DNA of 64,000 nt, taken from assembly GCA_963575745.1 (NCBI GenBank), contig CAUYUJ010020536.1, forward strand, positions 1 through 64,000. The letters are read 5' to 3'. Made by a program: the position numbers and the translations under genes. Under the pieces are notes generated by a model that was not told the DNA's origin, made no database searches, and worked only from the letters and a program-made list of their open reading frames with translations. The stretch comes from Prorocentrum cordatum (taxonomy: Eukaryota; Sar; Dinophyceae; Prorocentrales; Prorocentraceae). Below, in pieces: positions 21,966 through 33,565 of the stretch; within the stretch, counting starts at the first letter, position 1, and every line of letters begins with the position of its first letter.

Positions 21966-22845
21966 CAGGACGGCGCGGGGACCTTACACGACGTGCACCA
22001 GGGCGAAGGCGCGGAGCAAGGGGACGCGCTGGCCCCAGCCTTTTCGCACTCGCTCTCCACGGAGCGCTGGAGGGCGCTGCAAGGGGCCTCGAGCAAGGAG
22101 ACCACGCGGGACAGGGCCAGTGCCGCGTTCGACAACTCCACCGGCGCAATCCACCTCCACGCAAACAGAGACGGCCACCTCGGCGCACGTCTGGCCCACA
22201 GCCGAGGCGCAGGCGCAGCGCCACCGGGGAATCGGCCAGCTCGGACAAGGCGTATGGCGGGGCGACAGAGCGCCACCCAACCGAGGGATCAAAATGCTAG
22301 GCACACCGTGCGGCTCCGGTGCACTTGTCGCCACCCACATGAGTCGCTGGCAGACGGGAAGGCGGCGGCAAGGGCGGCCCCGCTCCATGCCGACCAGAGG
22401 GCGGCTTGCTTGAAATAGGCAGCGGGGCCAGCGACGGCACTTCGTTGCTGGCGGGCCTCCCGAGTGGGCTTTGCCTGTCGCCCTGGGGCAGGGACCGAAG
22501 TCCCCAGGGGGCGGGGTCCAAAAGGTTTGGTGAAGGAGAGCTGGTTGGCTCGGCCGAGGGCACTGCCGTGTAGCTCCGCAGAGAAGCCGAGGCCAGCAAG
22601 ATCGTGGAAGCTCGACGCTCGCTCCGTCGGGACATGGGGGCAGCCATCTCCGTGAGAAGCGGAAAATAAAGACACGGAAAAACTCATTATGACACCCAAA
22701 CAATGAAATAAAAAACGACGACACGGGTGAGGGCCAAGCGCGCCAACCGCACAACGTGTCCACAGCTCCGCACGGCGTGAGAGAACACCCACTAGGCCCA
22801 AGCTGGCTCACGATGGCTCCCAAGATGCTCCAAGAGGCCCTAAGA

Positions 22846-22935
22846 TCCTCCTCCTCCTGCCCCTCCTCCTCCTCCTCCTCCTCCTCCTCCTCCTCCTCCT
22901 CCTCCTCCTCCTCCTCCTCCTGCTCCTCCTCCTCC
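22846..22935 (+). repeat. (CTC)n microsatellite
   Basis: About 90 bp of CTC/CCT trinucleotides. Confidence 0.95.
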
Positions 22936-23460
22936 CCCAGAGGAGGGCCGCCCACCCCCCACCTCCCCTCCCTTTTCCTCTTCTCGTAGGGGGCTCGGGG
23001 GGGTGCCGCTGGGGTGCCGGCGCGCGGGGGGGGGAGGGCGCCGCCGCCCGCCCGGCGCGTGGCCAATTCCGGCCGAACTCGGCCACGTGGGGCGCGGACG
23101 GTAGCGCCCCGATGGTGCCGCGGAGGATGGTCGCCTCCTCCCCCCCGCCCCTCCCCTCCGCGTTTTTCTTCGCATGGGGAGCCCGGGGTGGGAGATGGTG
23201 CTGTGGGAGGGGGCCGCCCCCCTCGCGGCCACACGGACCCGCGGCTGAGGCGTTGTGGGGGGACCGGACGCGCCCATCCCACACCCCTTGGCGGACGCGG
23301 GCGCCGCGCTCCACCGTGAAAGGTACCCCCTGGGGCAGCGGCGCCCCCGGCTCCCCAAGGCGCGGGAGCCGCAGGCCCAGGGGGCGGATGTTTTCCCGCG
23401 CCGGGGAGTCGCCCGGCCCCTCGGGGACCCCCCGGGGGCCGTCCGGAATAACATAGTCCG
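22936..23460. other. 525 bp GC-rich, no gene seen
   Basis: Lies between two CTC microsatellites. Frames are open on both strands but without any domain. Confidence 0.4.
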
Positions 23461-23464
23461 AAAC

Positions 23465-23915
23465 ATAGTGTTCCCTCCCTCCTCCCTCCTCCCTCCTTCC
23501 TCCTCCCTCCTCCCTCCTCCCCTCCTCCCTCTTTCCTCCTCCTCCTCCTCCCTCCTCCCTCCTTCCCTCCTCGCCTCCTCGCATCCTCCGCCTCCCTCCT
23601 CCCTGCCTCCCTCCATCCCTCCTCCCTCCTCCCTCCTCCCTCCTCCCTCTACCTCCTCCCTCCCTCCTTCCCTCCTCCCTCCTCCCTCTCTCCCTCCTCC
23701 CTCCTCCCCCCCCCTTCCCTCCTCCTCCTCCTCCTCCCCCGCCTCCTTCCTCCTCCTCCTCCTCCTCCTCCTCCTCCTTCCTCCGTCCTCCTCCTCCTCC
23801 TCCTCCTCCTCGCTTACCTCCTCCTCCTCCTCTCCTCCTCCTCCTCCTTGCTCCTGCTCTCTGCAAACTCATCTCCTGCTCCGTGCTCCTGCTCCTGCTC
23901 CTGCTCCCTGCTCCG

Positions 23916-23968
<53 letters not shown>

Positions 23969-24112
23969 CTGCTCCTGCTCCTGCTCTACCTCCGCTCTCC
24001 TGCTCCTGCTCCTCCCTCCTCCTGCTCCTCCTCCTCCTCCTCCTCCTTCCTCCCTTTCGCTTGCCTCCTCCTCCTCCTCCTCCTCCTCATCAATCACTCA
24101 TCATCATGCATT
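23465..24112 (+). repeat. CTCCCT / CTC / CTCCTG microsatellite block
   Basis: Three successive sub-blocks: CCTCCCT units (23465-23720), CTC (23720-23850), then CTCCTG hexamers (23870-24020), then CTC again. The boundaries between sub-blocks are sharp, suggesting serial expansion of different variants. Confidence 0.95.
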
Positions 24113-24117
24113 AACAT

Positions 24118-24162
<45 letters not shown>

Positions 24163-24316
24163 TCATCATCATCTACATCATCCTCTCCCCATCCCTCATC
24201 CCATCCTCATAGCCCTCATCCTCATCCTCATCATCCTCATCTCTCATCTCAATCCTCATGCCTCATCATCATCATCATCATCATCATCATCACAGCATCA
24301 GCATCATCATCATCAG

Positions 24317-24355
<39 letters not shown>

Positions 24356-24527
24356 TCATCATCATCATCAATCATATCACCATCATCATCACCATCACCA
24401 CCACCACCACCACCATCATCCTCATCCTCATCCTCATCCTCATCCTCATCCTCATCCTCATCATCACCATCATCATCATCATCATTTTCATCATCATCAT
24501 CAGCATCAGCGTCAGCATCAGCATCAG

Positions 24528-24559
<32 letters not shown>

Positions 24560-24600
24560 GCAGCATCATCATCAGCATCATCATCATCATCAGCATTATC
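24113..24600 (+). repeat. (CAT)n microsatellite
   Basis: About 490 bp of CAT/CAC/CAG/CCT trinucleotides. A sub-run of CTCATC hexamers spans about 24418-24460. Confidence 0.95.
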
Positions 24601-24699
24601 CTTCCTCACATTCTTAGTCATCATCCTCCTCCTCGTTCTCCTTTTCCTCGTCTTGCTCATGTTGCCTCTTCCCTCCTCCTCATCATCCTCTTCTTCCTC

Positions 24700-24995
24700 C
24701 TCCTCTGCTTATTACTCTGAGTCTTAGTGTCTTCTTAGTAGTATTAGTATTAGTAGTGTTCTTAGTTTTCGTCTTAGTACTCGTATTGGAAGTATTAATA
24801 TTGTTCTTAGTATTATTACTATCCTTATTAGTTGTATTATTAATATTCTTCTTCGTAAAAATATTCTCCGAATTATCGTACTCATTATTACTAGTATTCT
24901 TAGTTTTAGTAGTATTCGTATTCTTCTTTTTGATGTTAGTATTAATATGCTTCTTCTAGATAATATGAGTATTAGTAATATTAGTTTTCTTCGTG
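24700..24995. repeat. AT-rich degenerate AGTATT hexanucleotide repeat
   Basis: AGTATTAGTATTAGTAG variants over about 300 bp, much lower in GC than both flanks. It is the reverse-complement class of the ACTAAT/ACGAAT repeats in the 11.2-12.57 kb island. Confidence 0.7.
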
Positions 24996-25002
24996 ATAGT
25001 AT

Positions 25003-25535
25003 TCCTCCTCCTCCTCCTCCTCCTCCTCCTCCTCCCCCTGCTCCTTCCGCCTCCTCCTCCTCCTCCCCCTCCCTCCTCCTCCTCCTCCTCCTCCACCTCC
25101 TCCTCCTCCTCCTCCTTATTCCTCCTCCTCCTCTCCTCCTCCTCCTCCTCCTCCTCCTCCTCCTCCTCCTCCTCCTCCCACCTCCCCTCCTCCTCTCCTC
25201 CTCTTCCTCCTCCTCCTCCTCCTCCCCCTCCTCTCCTCCCCTCTCCTCCTCCTCCTCCTTCTCCTTTCCCTCCTCCTCCTCCTCCTCCTCCTCCGCCTCC
25301 TCCTCCTCCCCCTCCTCCTCCTCCTCTCCTCATCCTCCTCCCCTCCTCCTTCCTCCTCCTCCCCTCCTCCTACCTCCTCCTTCTCCTCCTCCTTCTCTGC
25401 CTCCTGCCTCCTCCTGCCTCCTCCTGCCTCCTCCTCCTCCTCCTCCTGCTCCTGTTCCTGCTCCTGTTCCTGCTCATCCTCCTCCTGTTCCTCCTCCTCC
25501 TCCTCCTCCTCCTCCTCCTCCTCCTCCTCCTGCTC
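25003..25535 (+). repeat. (CTC)n microsatellite, about 530 bp
   Basis: Mostly CTC with CTCCTG and CTGTTC hexamer variants towards the right end (25440-25490). A second CTC block follows at 25711-25768. Confidence 0.95.
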
Positions 25536-25710
25536 CACGTGCCGAATGTGTGCACGGCCCCAGACTGGAGCAATCGGGGAGGACGCACGGGGCGCCTGTA
25601 AGGAGACTTGATATCCGAAGAGCACCTCCCTTGAGCTCACTGGGGTTTCGCCACCGGGGCGACACAGGCCAGTAGGTTGCTGCAGGGGCAGTGGCCCCTC
25701 ACGCGTCGAC
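25536..25710 (+). repeat. 175-bp direct repeat, copy 1
   Basis: Begins CACGTGCCGAATGTGTG, contains GGAGCAATCGGGGAGGACG and TTGAGCTCACTGGGGTTTCG, and ends GCAGTGGCCCCTCACGCGTC. Copy 2 is at 25769-25945, with a CTC block between them. Confidence 0.85.
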
Positions 25711-25768
25711 CTCCTCCTCCTCCTCCTCCTCCTCCTCCTCCTCCTCCTCCTCCTCCTCCTCCTCCTCC

Positions 25769-25945
25769 CCGTGCCGAAGGTGTGAACGGCCCCAGTCTGG
25801 AGCAATCGGGGAGGACGCACGGGGCGCCTGTAAGGAGAATTCGTGACCTCCGAAGAGCACCTCCCTTGAGCTCACTGGGGTTTCGCCACCGGGGCGACGC
25901 AGGCCAGTAGGTTGTTGCAGGGGCAGTGGCCCCACATGCGTCGAC
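25769..25945 (+). repeat. 175-bp direct repeat, copy 2
   Basis: About 90% identical to copy 1 by eye. Its end (GGGGCAGTGGCCCCACATGC followed by GTCGAC) resembles the GGGGCGCCCC...ATGCGTCGA part of the 65-bp satellite that starts about 70 bp further on. Confidence 0.85.
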
Positions 25946-26014
25946 CACGCATGTGGGCGAGGGGCATTACCCCCAATCGTTGGCATGCTCATACGTCTTC
26001 ATGCACATGCTTTG

Positions 26015-29000
26015 GTGCACATGCTCATGGGGAGGGTGACCCCCTCACGCAGGGGCGTCCCTCATGCGTTGATGTTGATGTCGTCATTCGCATGCTTATG
26101 GGGAGGGTGACCCCCTCACGCAGGGGCGTCCCTCATGCGTTCATGTTGTCACGCACATGCTTATGGGGAGGGTGACCCCCTCACGCAGGGGCGTCCCTCA
26201 TGCGTTGAGGTTGTCATGCACATGCTTTTGGGGAGGGTGACCCCCCCACGCAGGGGCGCCCCTCATGCGTTGATGTTGTCATGCACATGCTTACGGGGAG
26301 GGTGACCCCCTCACGTAGGGGCGTCCCTCATGCGTTGATGTTGTCATGCACATGCTTATGGGGAGGGTGACCCCCTCACGCAGGGGCGTCCCTCATGCGT
26401 TGGGCGGTCGCCATGCACGTGCGTATGGGGGGGGTGACCCACCTCACAGCAGGGGCGCCCCTCATGCGTCGCCTCCTGTGTGATGTTGTCATTCGCATGC
26501 TTTTGGGGGTGGGGTCCCCTCCCGCGGGGCGTCCCTAGCGTTGATGTTGTCGCGCACATGCTTATGGGGAGGGTGACCCCCTCACGCAGGGGCGTCCCTC
26601 ATGCGTTGAGGTCGTCATGCACATGCTTTTGGGGGGGGTGACCCCCTCACGCAGGGGCGCCCCTCATGCGTCGATGTTGTCATGCACATGCTTATGGGGA
26701 GGGTGACCCCCTCACGTAGGGGCGGCCCTCATGCGTTGATGTTGTCATGCACATGCTTATGGGGAGGGCGACCCCCTCACGCAGGGGCGCCCCTCATGCG
26801 CCGGTGTTGCCATGCACGTGCTTATGGGGAGGGTGACCCCCTCACGCAGGGCCGCCCCTCATGCGTCGACGCTGTCATGCACATGCTTTTGGGGGGGGTG
26901 ACCCCCTCACGCAGGGGCGCCCCTCATGCGTCGAGGTTGTCATGCACATGCTTATGGGGGGGTGGCCCCTCACGCAGGGGCGCCCCTCATGCGTTGACGT
27001 CGTCATGCACACGCTTATGGGGAGGGTGGCCCCCTCACGCAGGGGCGCCCCTCATGCGGCGACGTTGCCCTGCACATGCTCATGGAGGCCCCCTCGCGCA
27101 GGGGCGCCCCTCACGCGTCGATGCCATCATTCAAATGCTTATGGGGAGGGTGACCCCCTCACGCAGGGGCGCCCCTCATGCGCTGGCGTTGCCACGCACG
27201 TGCTTATGGGGAGGGTGACCCCCTCACGCAGGGGCGCCCCCCATGCGTTGACGCCGCCATGCACATGCTCATGGGGGGGGGGGGGCTCACGCAGGGGCGC
27301 CCCTCATGCGTTGATGTCGCCATGCACATGCTTTTGGGGGGGGGGGGGCCCCCTCACGCAGGGGCGCCCTCATGCGTTGATGTCGGCACGCACATGCTTA
27401 TGGGGGGGGGGGGGGGCTCCTCACGCAGGGGCGCCCCTCATGCGATGATGTTGCCATGCACATGCTTATGGGGAGGGTGGCCCCCTCACGCAGGGGCGCC
27501 CCCCATGCGTTGATGTCGTCATTCACATGCTTATGGGGGGGGTGACCCCCTCACGCATGGGGCGCCCCCCATGCGTTGATGTCGTCATGCACGCGCTTAT
27601 GGGGGGGTGACCCCCTCGCGCAGTGGCGCCCCTCATGCGTTGATGTTGTCATGCGCCTGCTTATGGGGAGGGTGGCCCCCTCACGCGCCGGCGCCCCTCA
27701 TGCGTTGATGTCGTCATTCAGATGCCTATGGGGGGGGGGGTGGCCCCTCACGCAGGGGCGCCCCTCACGCGTTGATGTTACCATTCAAATGCTTATGGGG
27801 GGGTGCCCCCTCACGCAGGGGCGCCCCTCATGCGCTGGCGTTGTCATGCACATGCTTTTGGCGAGGGTGACCCCCTCACGCAGCGGCGCCCCTCATGCGT
27901 CGATGATGTCATGCGCACGCTTATGGGGGGGGTGGCCCCCTCACGCAGGGGCGCCCCTCATGCGTCGGCGCTGTCATGCGCATGCTTATGGGGGGTGACC
28001 CCCTCACGCAGGGGCGGCCCTCATGCGCTGATGTTGTCATGCACGCGCTTATGGGGGGGGGGGGGGCCCGCGCGCAGGGGCGCCCCTCATGCGTTGATAT
28101 TGTCTGCACATGCTTATGGGAGGTGTTGACCCCCTCACGCAGGGGCGTCCCTCACGCGTCGACGTCGCCATTCAGATGCTTACGGGGGGGGGGGGGGGGG
28201 GGGGGGCTCACGCAGGGGCGCCCCTCGTGCGTTGATGGCGCCATGCACACGCTTATGGGGGTGCGACCCCCTCGCGCAGGGGCGCCCCTTCATGCGTCGA
28301 TGCTGTCTGCGCTCGCTTATGGGGGGGTGGCCCCCTCACGCAGGGGCGCCCCTCATGCGTTGACGTCGTCATGCGCATGCTTATGGGGAGGGTGACCCCC
28401 CCACGCAGTGGCGCCCCTCATGCGTCGCTGTGGCCATGCACATGCTTATGGGGGGGGGGGGGGGGCCTCACGCAGGGGCGCCCCTCATGCGTTGATGTGG
28501 TTCTGCGCATGCTTATGGGGGGGGGGGGGGGGGCGGGGGGCGCCCCCCATGCGTCGATGGTCATGCACATGGGGGGGGGCGCACGCAGGGGCGCCCCCCA
28601 TGCGTCGATGTTGTCATGCACATGCTCATGGGGAGGGTGACCCCTCAAGCAGGGGCGCCCATCATGCGTTGATGTTGCCATGCACATGCTTACGGGGAGG
28701 GTGGCACCCTCACGCAGGGGCGCCCCTCATGCGATGATGTTGTCATGCACATGCTTGTGGCGAGGGTGGCCCCCTCACGCAGGGGCGCCCCTCATGCGTT
28801 GATGTTGTCATGCACATGCCTATGGGGTGGGTGGCCCCCTCACGCAGGGGCGCCCCTCATGCGTTGATGTGGTCATGCACATGCTTATGGGGAGGGTGAC
28901 CCCCCCACGCAGTGGCGCCCCTCATGCGTCGTTGCGGCCATGCACATGCTTATGGGGGGTGACCCCCGCACGCAGGGGCGCCCTTCATGCTTGATGTTGC

Positions 29001-29107
29001 CGTGCACATGCTTATGGGGAGGGTGACCCCCTCACGCAGGGGCGCCCCTCATGCGTTGATGTTGTCATGCACATGCTTATGCGTTGTTGTTGTCATGCAC
29101 ATGCTTT
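26015..29107. repeat. 65-bp satellite, about 47 copies, palindrome-rich
   Basis: The unit contains CATGCACATGCTTATGGGGA, then GGGTGACCCCCTCACGCA, then GGGGCGCCCCTCATGCG, then TTGATGTTGT. It holds the perfect 12-bp palindrome AGGGGCGCCCCT and a second inverted pair, GAGGG with CCCCTC around TGAC. Most units are highly similar. The G-run after CTTATGG varies greatly between copies and reaches more than 20 G near 28184-28206. The unit length is not a multiple of 3, so open frames here are incidental. Confidence 0.97.
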
Positions 29108-29154
29108 CACGTCGTCCGTCGGCCTGTCGGCCGCGCTTCGGCGCCGCACCTCAC

Positions 29155-29179
29155 CCTCACCCCCGCCCCCCTCCTCCTG

Positions 29180-29211
<32 letters not shown>

Positions 29212-29221
29212 CCTGCTCCTG

Positions 29222-29252
<31 letters not shown>

Positions 29253-29645
29253 TCCCCTCCCCCTCCTCCGCCTCCTCCTCCTCCTCCCTCCTCCTCCTCC
29301 TCCTCCTCTCCTCCTCCTCCTCCTCCTCCTCATCATCATCCGCCTCCTCCTCCTCCTCCTCCTCTTCCTCCTCCTCCTTCCTCCCCCTCCTCTTCCGCCT
29401 CCTCCGCCTCCCCGCCTGCTCCTGCTCCTCCTCCTCATCATCATCATCATCACCATCATCATCAGCATCATCATCATCATCCTCATCATCATAATCATCA
29501 TTATCATCATAATTATCATCTTCATCAGCATCATCGTCATCACCAACATCATCAACATCATCATCATTGTCATCGTCAGCGTCATCAGCATCATCGTCCT
29601 CATCATCATCATCGTCAGCATCATCATCATCCACCTCCTCCTCCT
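29155..29645 (+). repeat. (CTC) to (CAT)n microsatellite
   Basis: CTC/CTG tract to about 29345, then CAT/ATC trinucleotides to about 29640. It has the same order of blocks as at 5.45 and 24 kb. Confidence 0.93.
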
Positions 29646-29749
29646 CCGCCTCCTCCCCCTCGCCCTAATCCCCCCCCTCTTCGCCCCCCCGCACCCCCCA
29701 CGCGGGCCCTGAGATGGCCCCAACTTCCTCTCTCCCCCGTCAGCTCTCA

Positions 29750-29810
29750 TGGGCATCGTTTCTGGATGGGCTGGCGGGTTTTTTTTTTGTTGATCGCGAC
29801 CGCGGCGAGG
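29750..29810 (+). repeat. Fifth copy of the oligo-T motif
   Basis: CATCGTTTCTGGATGGGCTG, GCGGG, a run of ten T, then GTTGATCGCGACC. It matches the copy at 5800-5845, including the preceding CATCGTTTCTGGATGGGCTG. Both copies follow a TCC/TCA microsatellite. Confidence 0.75.
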
Positions 29811-30329
29811 AAAAGGTCGGGGCCGCGTCAGAGTGCGGAGCAGACAAGCAACGGCCTTAAGTAGCGCAAAGGAAAAGGAAGGGCGAAAAGAGGACAAGAC
29901 CAAGCAGGGGAAGAGGCCAGCAGGAGGCGAGCCTCGCTGCCGCTCAATGGAGAGCGCACGCCAGGCACACAACCGGGCAACGTGCAGCACCAGTTGGTAA
30001 TTCCTGTAGCCAATCACGTCCCTGACGAGGAAGACCACCGGCAAGACGCACAGCAACCCCAGGTCAGGACGAGGGGTGCGGAACGTAGGACAGCAGACCA
30101 CCGTCACAGAGGAAGACTGGACATGCAGGCGGTCAACGGAAAAGATCCGGATCGCCAGACACCGAGAGGTGTCGGGGGGGCGGCTTAGGCAGGCGCGACC
30201 AGACCACGCTGCAAGTGGCGGGAGGGAACGGCCAGAGGGCCGGGGAGGGCAGGCGACGGGCGGGGAAGCCGAAGGGGCGGGCGCGAGCGGCACTCGCCCA
30301 GGTGGCAGGATGCACGGCCCGTAAGTATT

Positions 30330-31895
30330 AGATGAGCAGCGGTGGGGGAGGACCAGGCGCGTCCGTCGACCCCGCGCGGGGAGGGGAGACAGGCGGCAGG
30401 CGGGACGCGAGGCGCGGACCGCCGGGACGGCCAGGGAGAGACCCCACGGAGGGGGGGGGGCGCCAGCAGACCAGCGCCCTGGGCCGGGGGGGCCCCCCTG
30501 CGGCCTCGCGCGCGGGGCTTGGGGGAGCGGAGAAAGCGCGAAGGCGACTAACGGTCGCAGATCTGGCACAGGGTACGCGCGATACGATGCACAGGCGGCA
30601 ACAGTCGGAGATCCACCGGGAGGAGTGCCCCCCGAGGGAAAGCCCGGAGCCCAGCGCGTCGGGCCGAGGGGGTTCCCTTGCGGGGCTCGCACGCCGGGGC
30701 AGGGCAAGGAGAGGAGGCCGCAGAAGGCAGACGAGGACCCAGGGGAGGGGCCCACAGCCGCCAAACGGCGAAGGAGAGGCCCTACACTACCAACGCCAAG
30801 AGCGGAGCAAGGCGGCTGGGCAGGCGCCGCGGACAGACACAGCGGCGACACCCCTCGGGCGCCCCGGCGGTCTCGCGGCAGGAGACAGCGGGGGGAGGGC
30901 CGGGAGGCCCCAGCGCGGTCGCCCGAGGCGGGCGCAAGGGGGGCGACACGGCGCCAGGGGATGAAGGGCCACAAGAAGCCCAGGGAGCAATGGCGTCCTG
31001 GGGGGGCTGGCGGCGGGCCGACGACCCCAGTTGGGCGCGCGCCAGGCGGCATGAATTGGGCAAGAAACCAGGGCGGCCACCGGGGGGGCCGCCCGCGGAG
31101 CGAGGAGGGGCGCGTGAACGGAAGGCGACTGACGGTAGCAGTTCTACGTTAAAAAAGTGCGCAGCACAAAGAACTGTGGCGACGAGAGCGACTCATGGTC
31201 GCGAGCTGTGTGAATGGCAGGAACAGACGGCGGGCCGCCGGAGAGGATGCTCCCGGCAGGGGGGGCCCAGAGGCCAGCGGTTCGGGCCGGGGAGGTTTCC
31301 CGGCGGCCTCTCACGCTGGGGCGGCGCCGGGACGGCGAAGCCGCGCAGAGCAGCCGAGGGCCCGAGGGGGGGGGCCCACGGCCGCAGAACGACAGAGAAG
31401 AGACCCGAGCGCGCCGAGAGCGCATGGCGGCCGGGCACGCGCCGCGGGGATCAGAGGCGGCGGTGACACGCAGGGGCGCTCCAGCGGCCCCCCGACAGGA
31501 GACGAGGGGGGAGCGCCGGGGGCCCCAGGGCGGCCGCCCGAGACGGGGGCGCGGGGGGCGGCCCGACGCCAAGGGGCAGATGGCCACAAGGGGCCCAGGA
31601 GCAAGGGCGCGCTGGGAGCCAGGGGCGCGCCGTTAGCCCCAGCTGGGCGCGCCCCTGGGGCGCCCCAGCATTGGGCGCGAACCCAGGGCGGCCCCTGGGG
31701 GGGGGGGCGCCCGCGGGGCGGGCGCGGAGACGGGCGGGCGAAGTGGAAGTAGCCCGCACTGCGGCCCGTCGGCGCGCGGCCCGGGAGGGAGCCGGCGCTC
31801 GCGAGGGGAAGGAGCAGGCGAGGTGGCGAGGCAATTAACAGTCGCACGGTGAGTGAGTAGCCAAGCAACCGCGAGGCGAAGCGACTAACGGTCGC
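30330..31895 (+). repeat. Diverged tandem duplication, roughly 600-700-bp period, GC-rich
   Basis: The motif GGCGACTAACGGTCGC occurs at 30543 and 31880, with variants at 31124 and 31830. The blocks between share ordered landmarks (GGCCGAGGGGG or GGCCGGGGAGG; CGGCAGGAGAC or CGACAGGAGAC; GATGAAGGGCCACAAG or CAGATGGCCACAAG; TTGGGCGCG). I see an old tandem duplication and no convincing gene, although all frames are long and open. Confidence 0.5.
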
Positions 31896-31899
31896 GCGT

Positions 31900-32935
31900 C
31901 AGGGAAAAAGAGTGGGGAGCCCACAGGTACGAAAGGGAAGCTGTAGAGAAGGGGCGTGGCGGGGGGGTCTACTGCCGCGTCCAGGGCTGGCGCGCGCTCG
32001 CGGCCCGGCCGTGAGCTCCCTGGTCAGCCTGCCAAGAGGTGCCGTCCGTCCAATAGTATTTGCCCTTACCCTTGTTTGAAGTACCCCTTCCTTTCCCCGG
32101 ATTCGCGAACTTGTCGCGGACGGCTGCCCGGTTGACCCGAAGTCAAAGGGACCTACCCAGAGTGATTGGGTTGTAGTCACACGGACGCCAGGCCCAGAGG
32201 AAGTCCTCAAAGGACCCAGGGTCCTGCTTGGATGGGATCTGCGCATACGTAGCCAGAACTGGCGGGGCGCGCGTGAGTCCACTGGTGCCAGAGGCCGCTG
32301 AAGTAGCCCCCAAGCTGTCTCTGTAGACGCTTCACTGCGGCGGCGTGGTCTTCGCCACCGATGGGGGAGAGTTGGACCTCCTGCAGCAGGGCCCTGTGCA
32401 TGCACGGACCAGTGTCGGGGTCGGTTAGGTCATGCGAAGGGATGGCGTCGGGCCAAGGGGCCGCCCGATCGTCTGCATACGTCCGCTGGGAGCGGGCACG
32501 GCTGCACCACTCACCGCGGTGAGCGGAACCCAGCTAGACCAATCCGACCACCCACTCCAATTGCGACTGCAGAGCTCGCGGTTGGAGTCGCAGTGCCTCC
32601 GCGAGCGGCAGCTGCCCCACAAGGCAAGGCGCGCCTGAGTCCGCTGGGGAGGCGGTGCCTGGAGGGTCGGCGCGGGCGGGCCGGGGCCCTCAGTTGCAGA
32701 TGTGGAACTTGTGGTCAGTGCTGTGTGTGCGGCGTAGGAACGCTTGTTCCACATTGCCCCATCGAGCGCTGTCCTGTGCCAGTGAAAATGATCGTTCGCT
32801 TCACACACATTTGCTGTCGGACCCCCGTGTCTGAGGGCTGCTTGCCGGAGGTCGTTGACCCGGCTCGCACGTCGCGGCAAGTCGGGCCCATCGGAACTGG
32901 AGCCTGCAGAATACCTTCAACCATTCCGCCAGCAT
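31900..32935. other. 1 kb without a supported gene
   Basis: Lower repeat content than its surroundings. A minus frame at 32207-32401 reads like real protein (VQLSPIGGEDHAAAVKRLQR, GGYFSGLWHQW) but is only 64 residues long with no family I recognise. It could be an exon of an unrecognised gene. Confidence 0.3.
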
Positions 32936-32939
32936 AAAT

Positions 32940-33245
32940 AATCCAGATGGTGAGCTGGAGTCGAAAAGGCGGGAGCTGGAATCGGATCCGGGGTCGGCGG
33001 GGCGGGATGGGAGCTGGCGTCGGAGAGGCGAGAACTGGAGCCGGAGTCGGAGAGACGGGAACCGCAGTCGGAGCACCAGAGTCGGAGCTGGAGTCGGAGA
33101 GATAGGATCTGCACTCGGAACCGGAGTCGGAGAGATGGGGCGGCCGCCCGAGTCGGAAAGCTGGGAGCTGGAATCGGCGCTGGACTCGGAAAGGTGGGCG
33201 CCGAAACACTGTCGGAGAGATGGGGCGGGGGTTGGAGACGAAGCC
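32940..33245 (+). repeat. Degenerate GAGTCGGAGAGATGG-type minisatellite
   Basis: About 300 bp of GGAGCTGGAGTCGG, GGAGTCGGAGAGA and similar blocks of about 18-24 bp with irregular order. Confidence 0.6.
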
Positions 33246-33565
33246 AGTGTCGGAGATAGGGGGGGCCCTTGGTTCAAATCAGATGGTTTTATTAGAGCCT
33301 CTTTGGGGAAGGGACAGGTATTCTTTCACGTGGCTGAGAAGGCCGCCCTCCAAGCCGTTCCACAATTGTGCATGCGATGTCATATCTACCCATTGGATGT
33401 CGCATTGGTATCATGTCACCAAAAAACGATGTCATCATCCCAAGTCTTTCGCTGACCGCCGCGTCGTCGTTCTGCTCGTCGCGCGTCGTGCATGTTCGAA
33501 TCCCAAAGTACACGACGCCTCCTCCATCTGTCGGCGCTGTGGCCTGCAGCCCGGGCTGCGTAGTC

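Noticed and set aside
22808-24097. 429-codon minus frame and overlapping plus frames
   Set aside because: Almost entirely CTC microsatellite translations (poly-Glu, poly-Arg, poly-Ser).
26015-29107. CRISPR-like look of the 65-bp repeats
   Set aside because: There are no unique spacers: units are contiguous and similar throughout, and the genome context is eukaryotic.
29157-31052. 631-codon minus-strand open frame
   Set aside because: It runs through a CTC/CAT microsatellite and a GC-rich duplication. Open frames exist on both strands here and no domain is seen.
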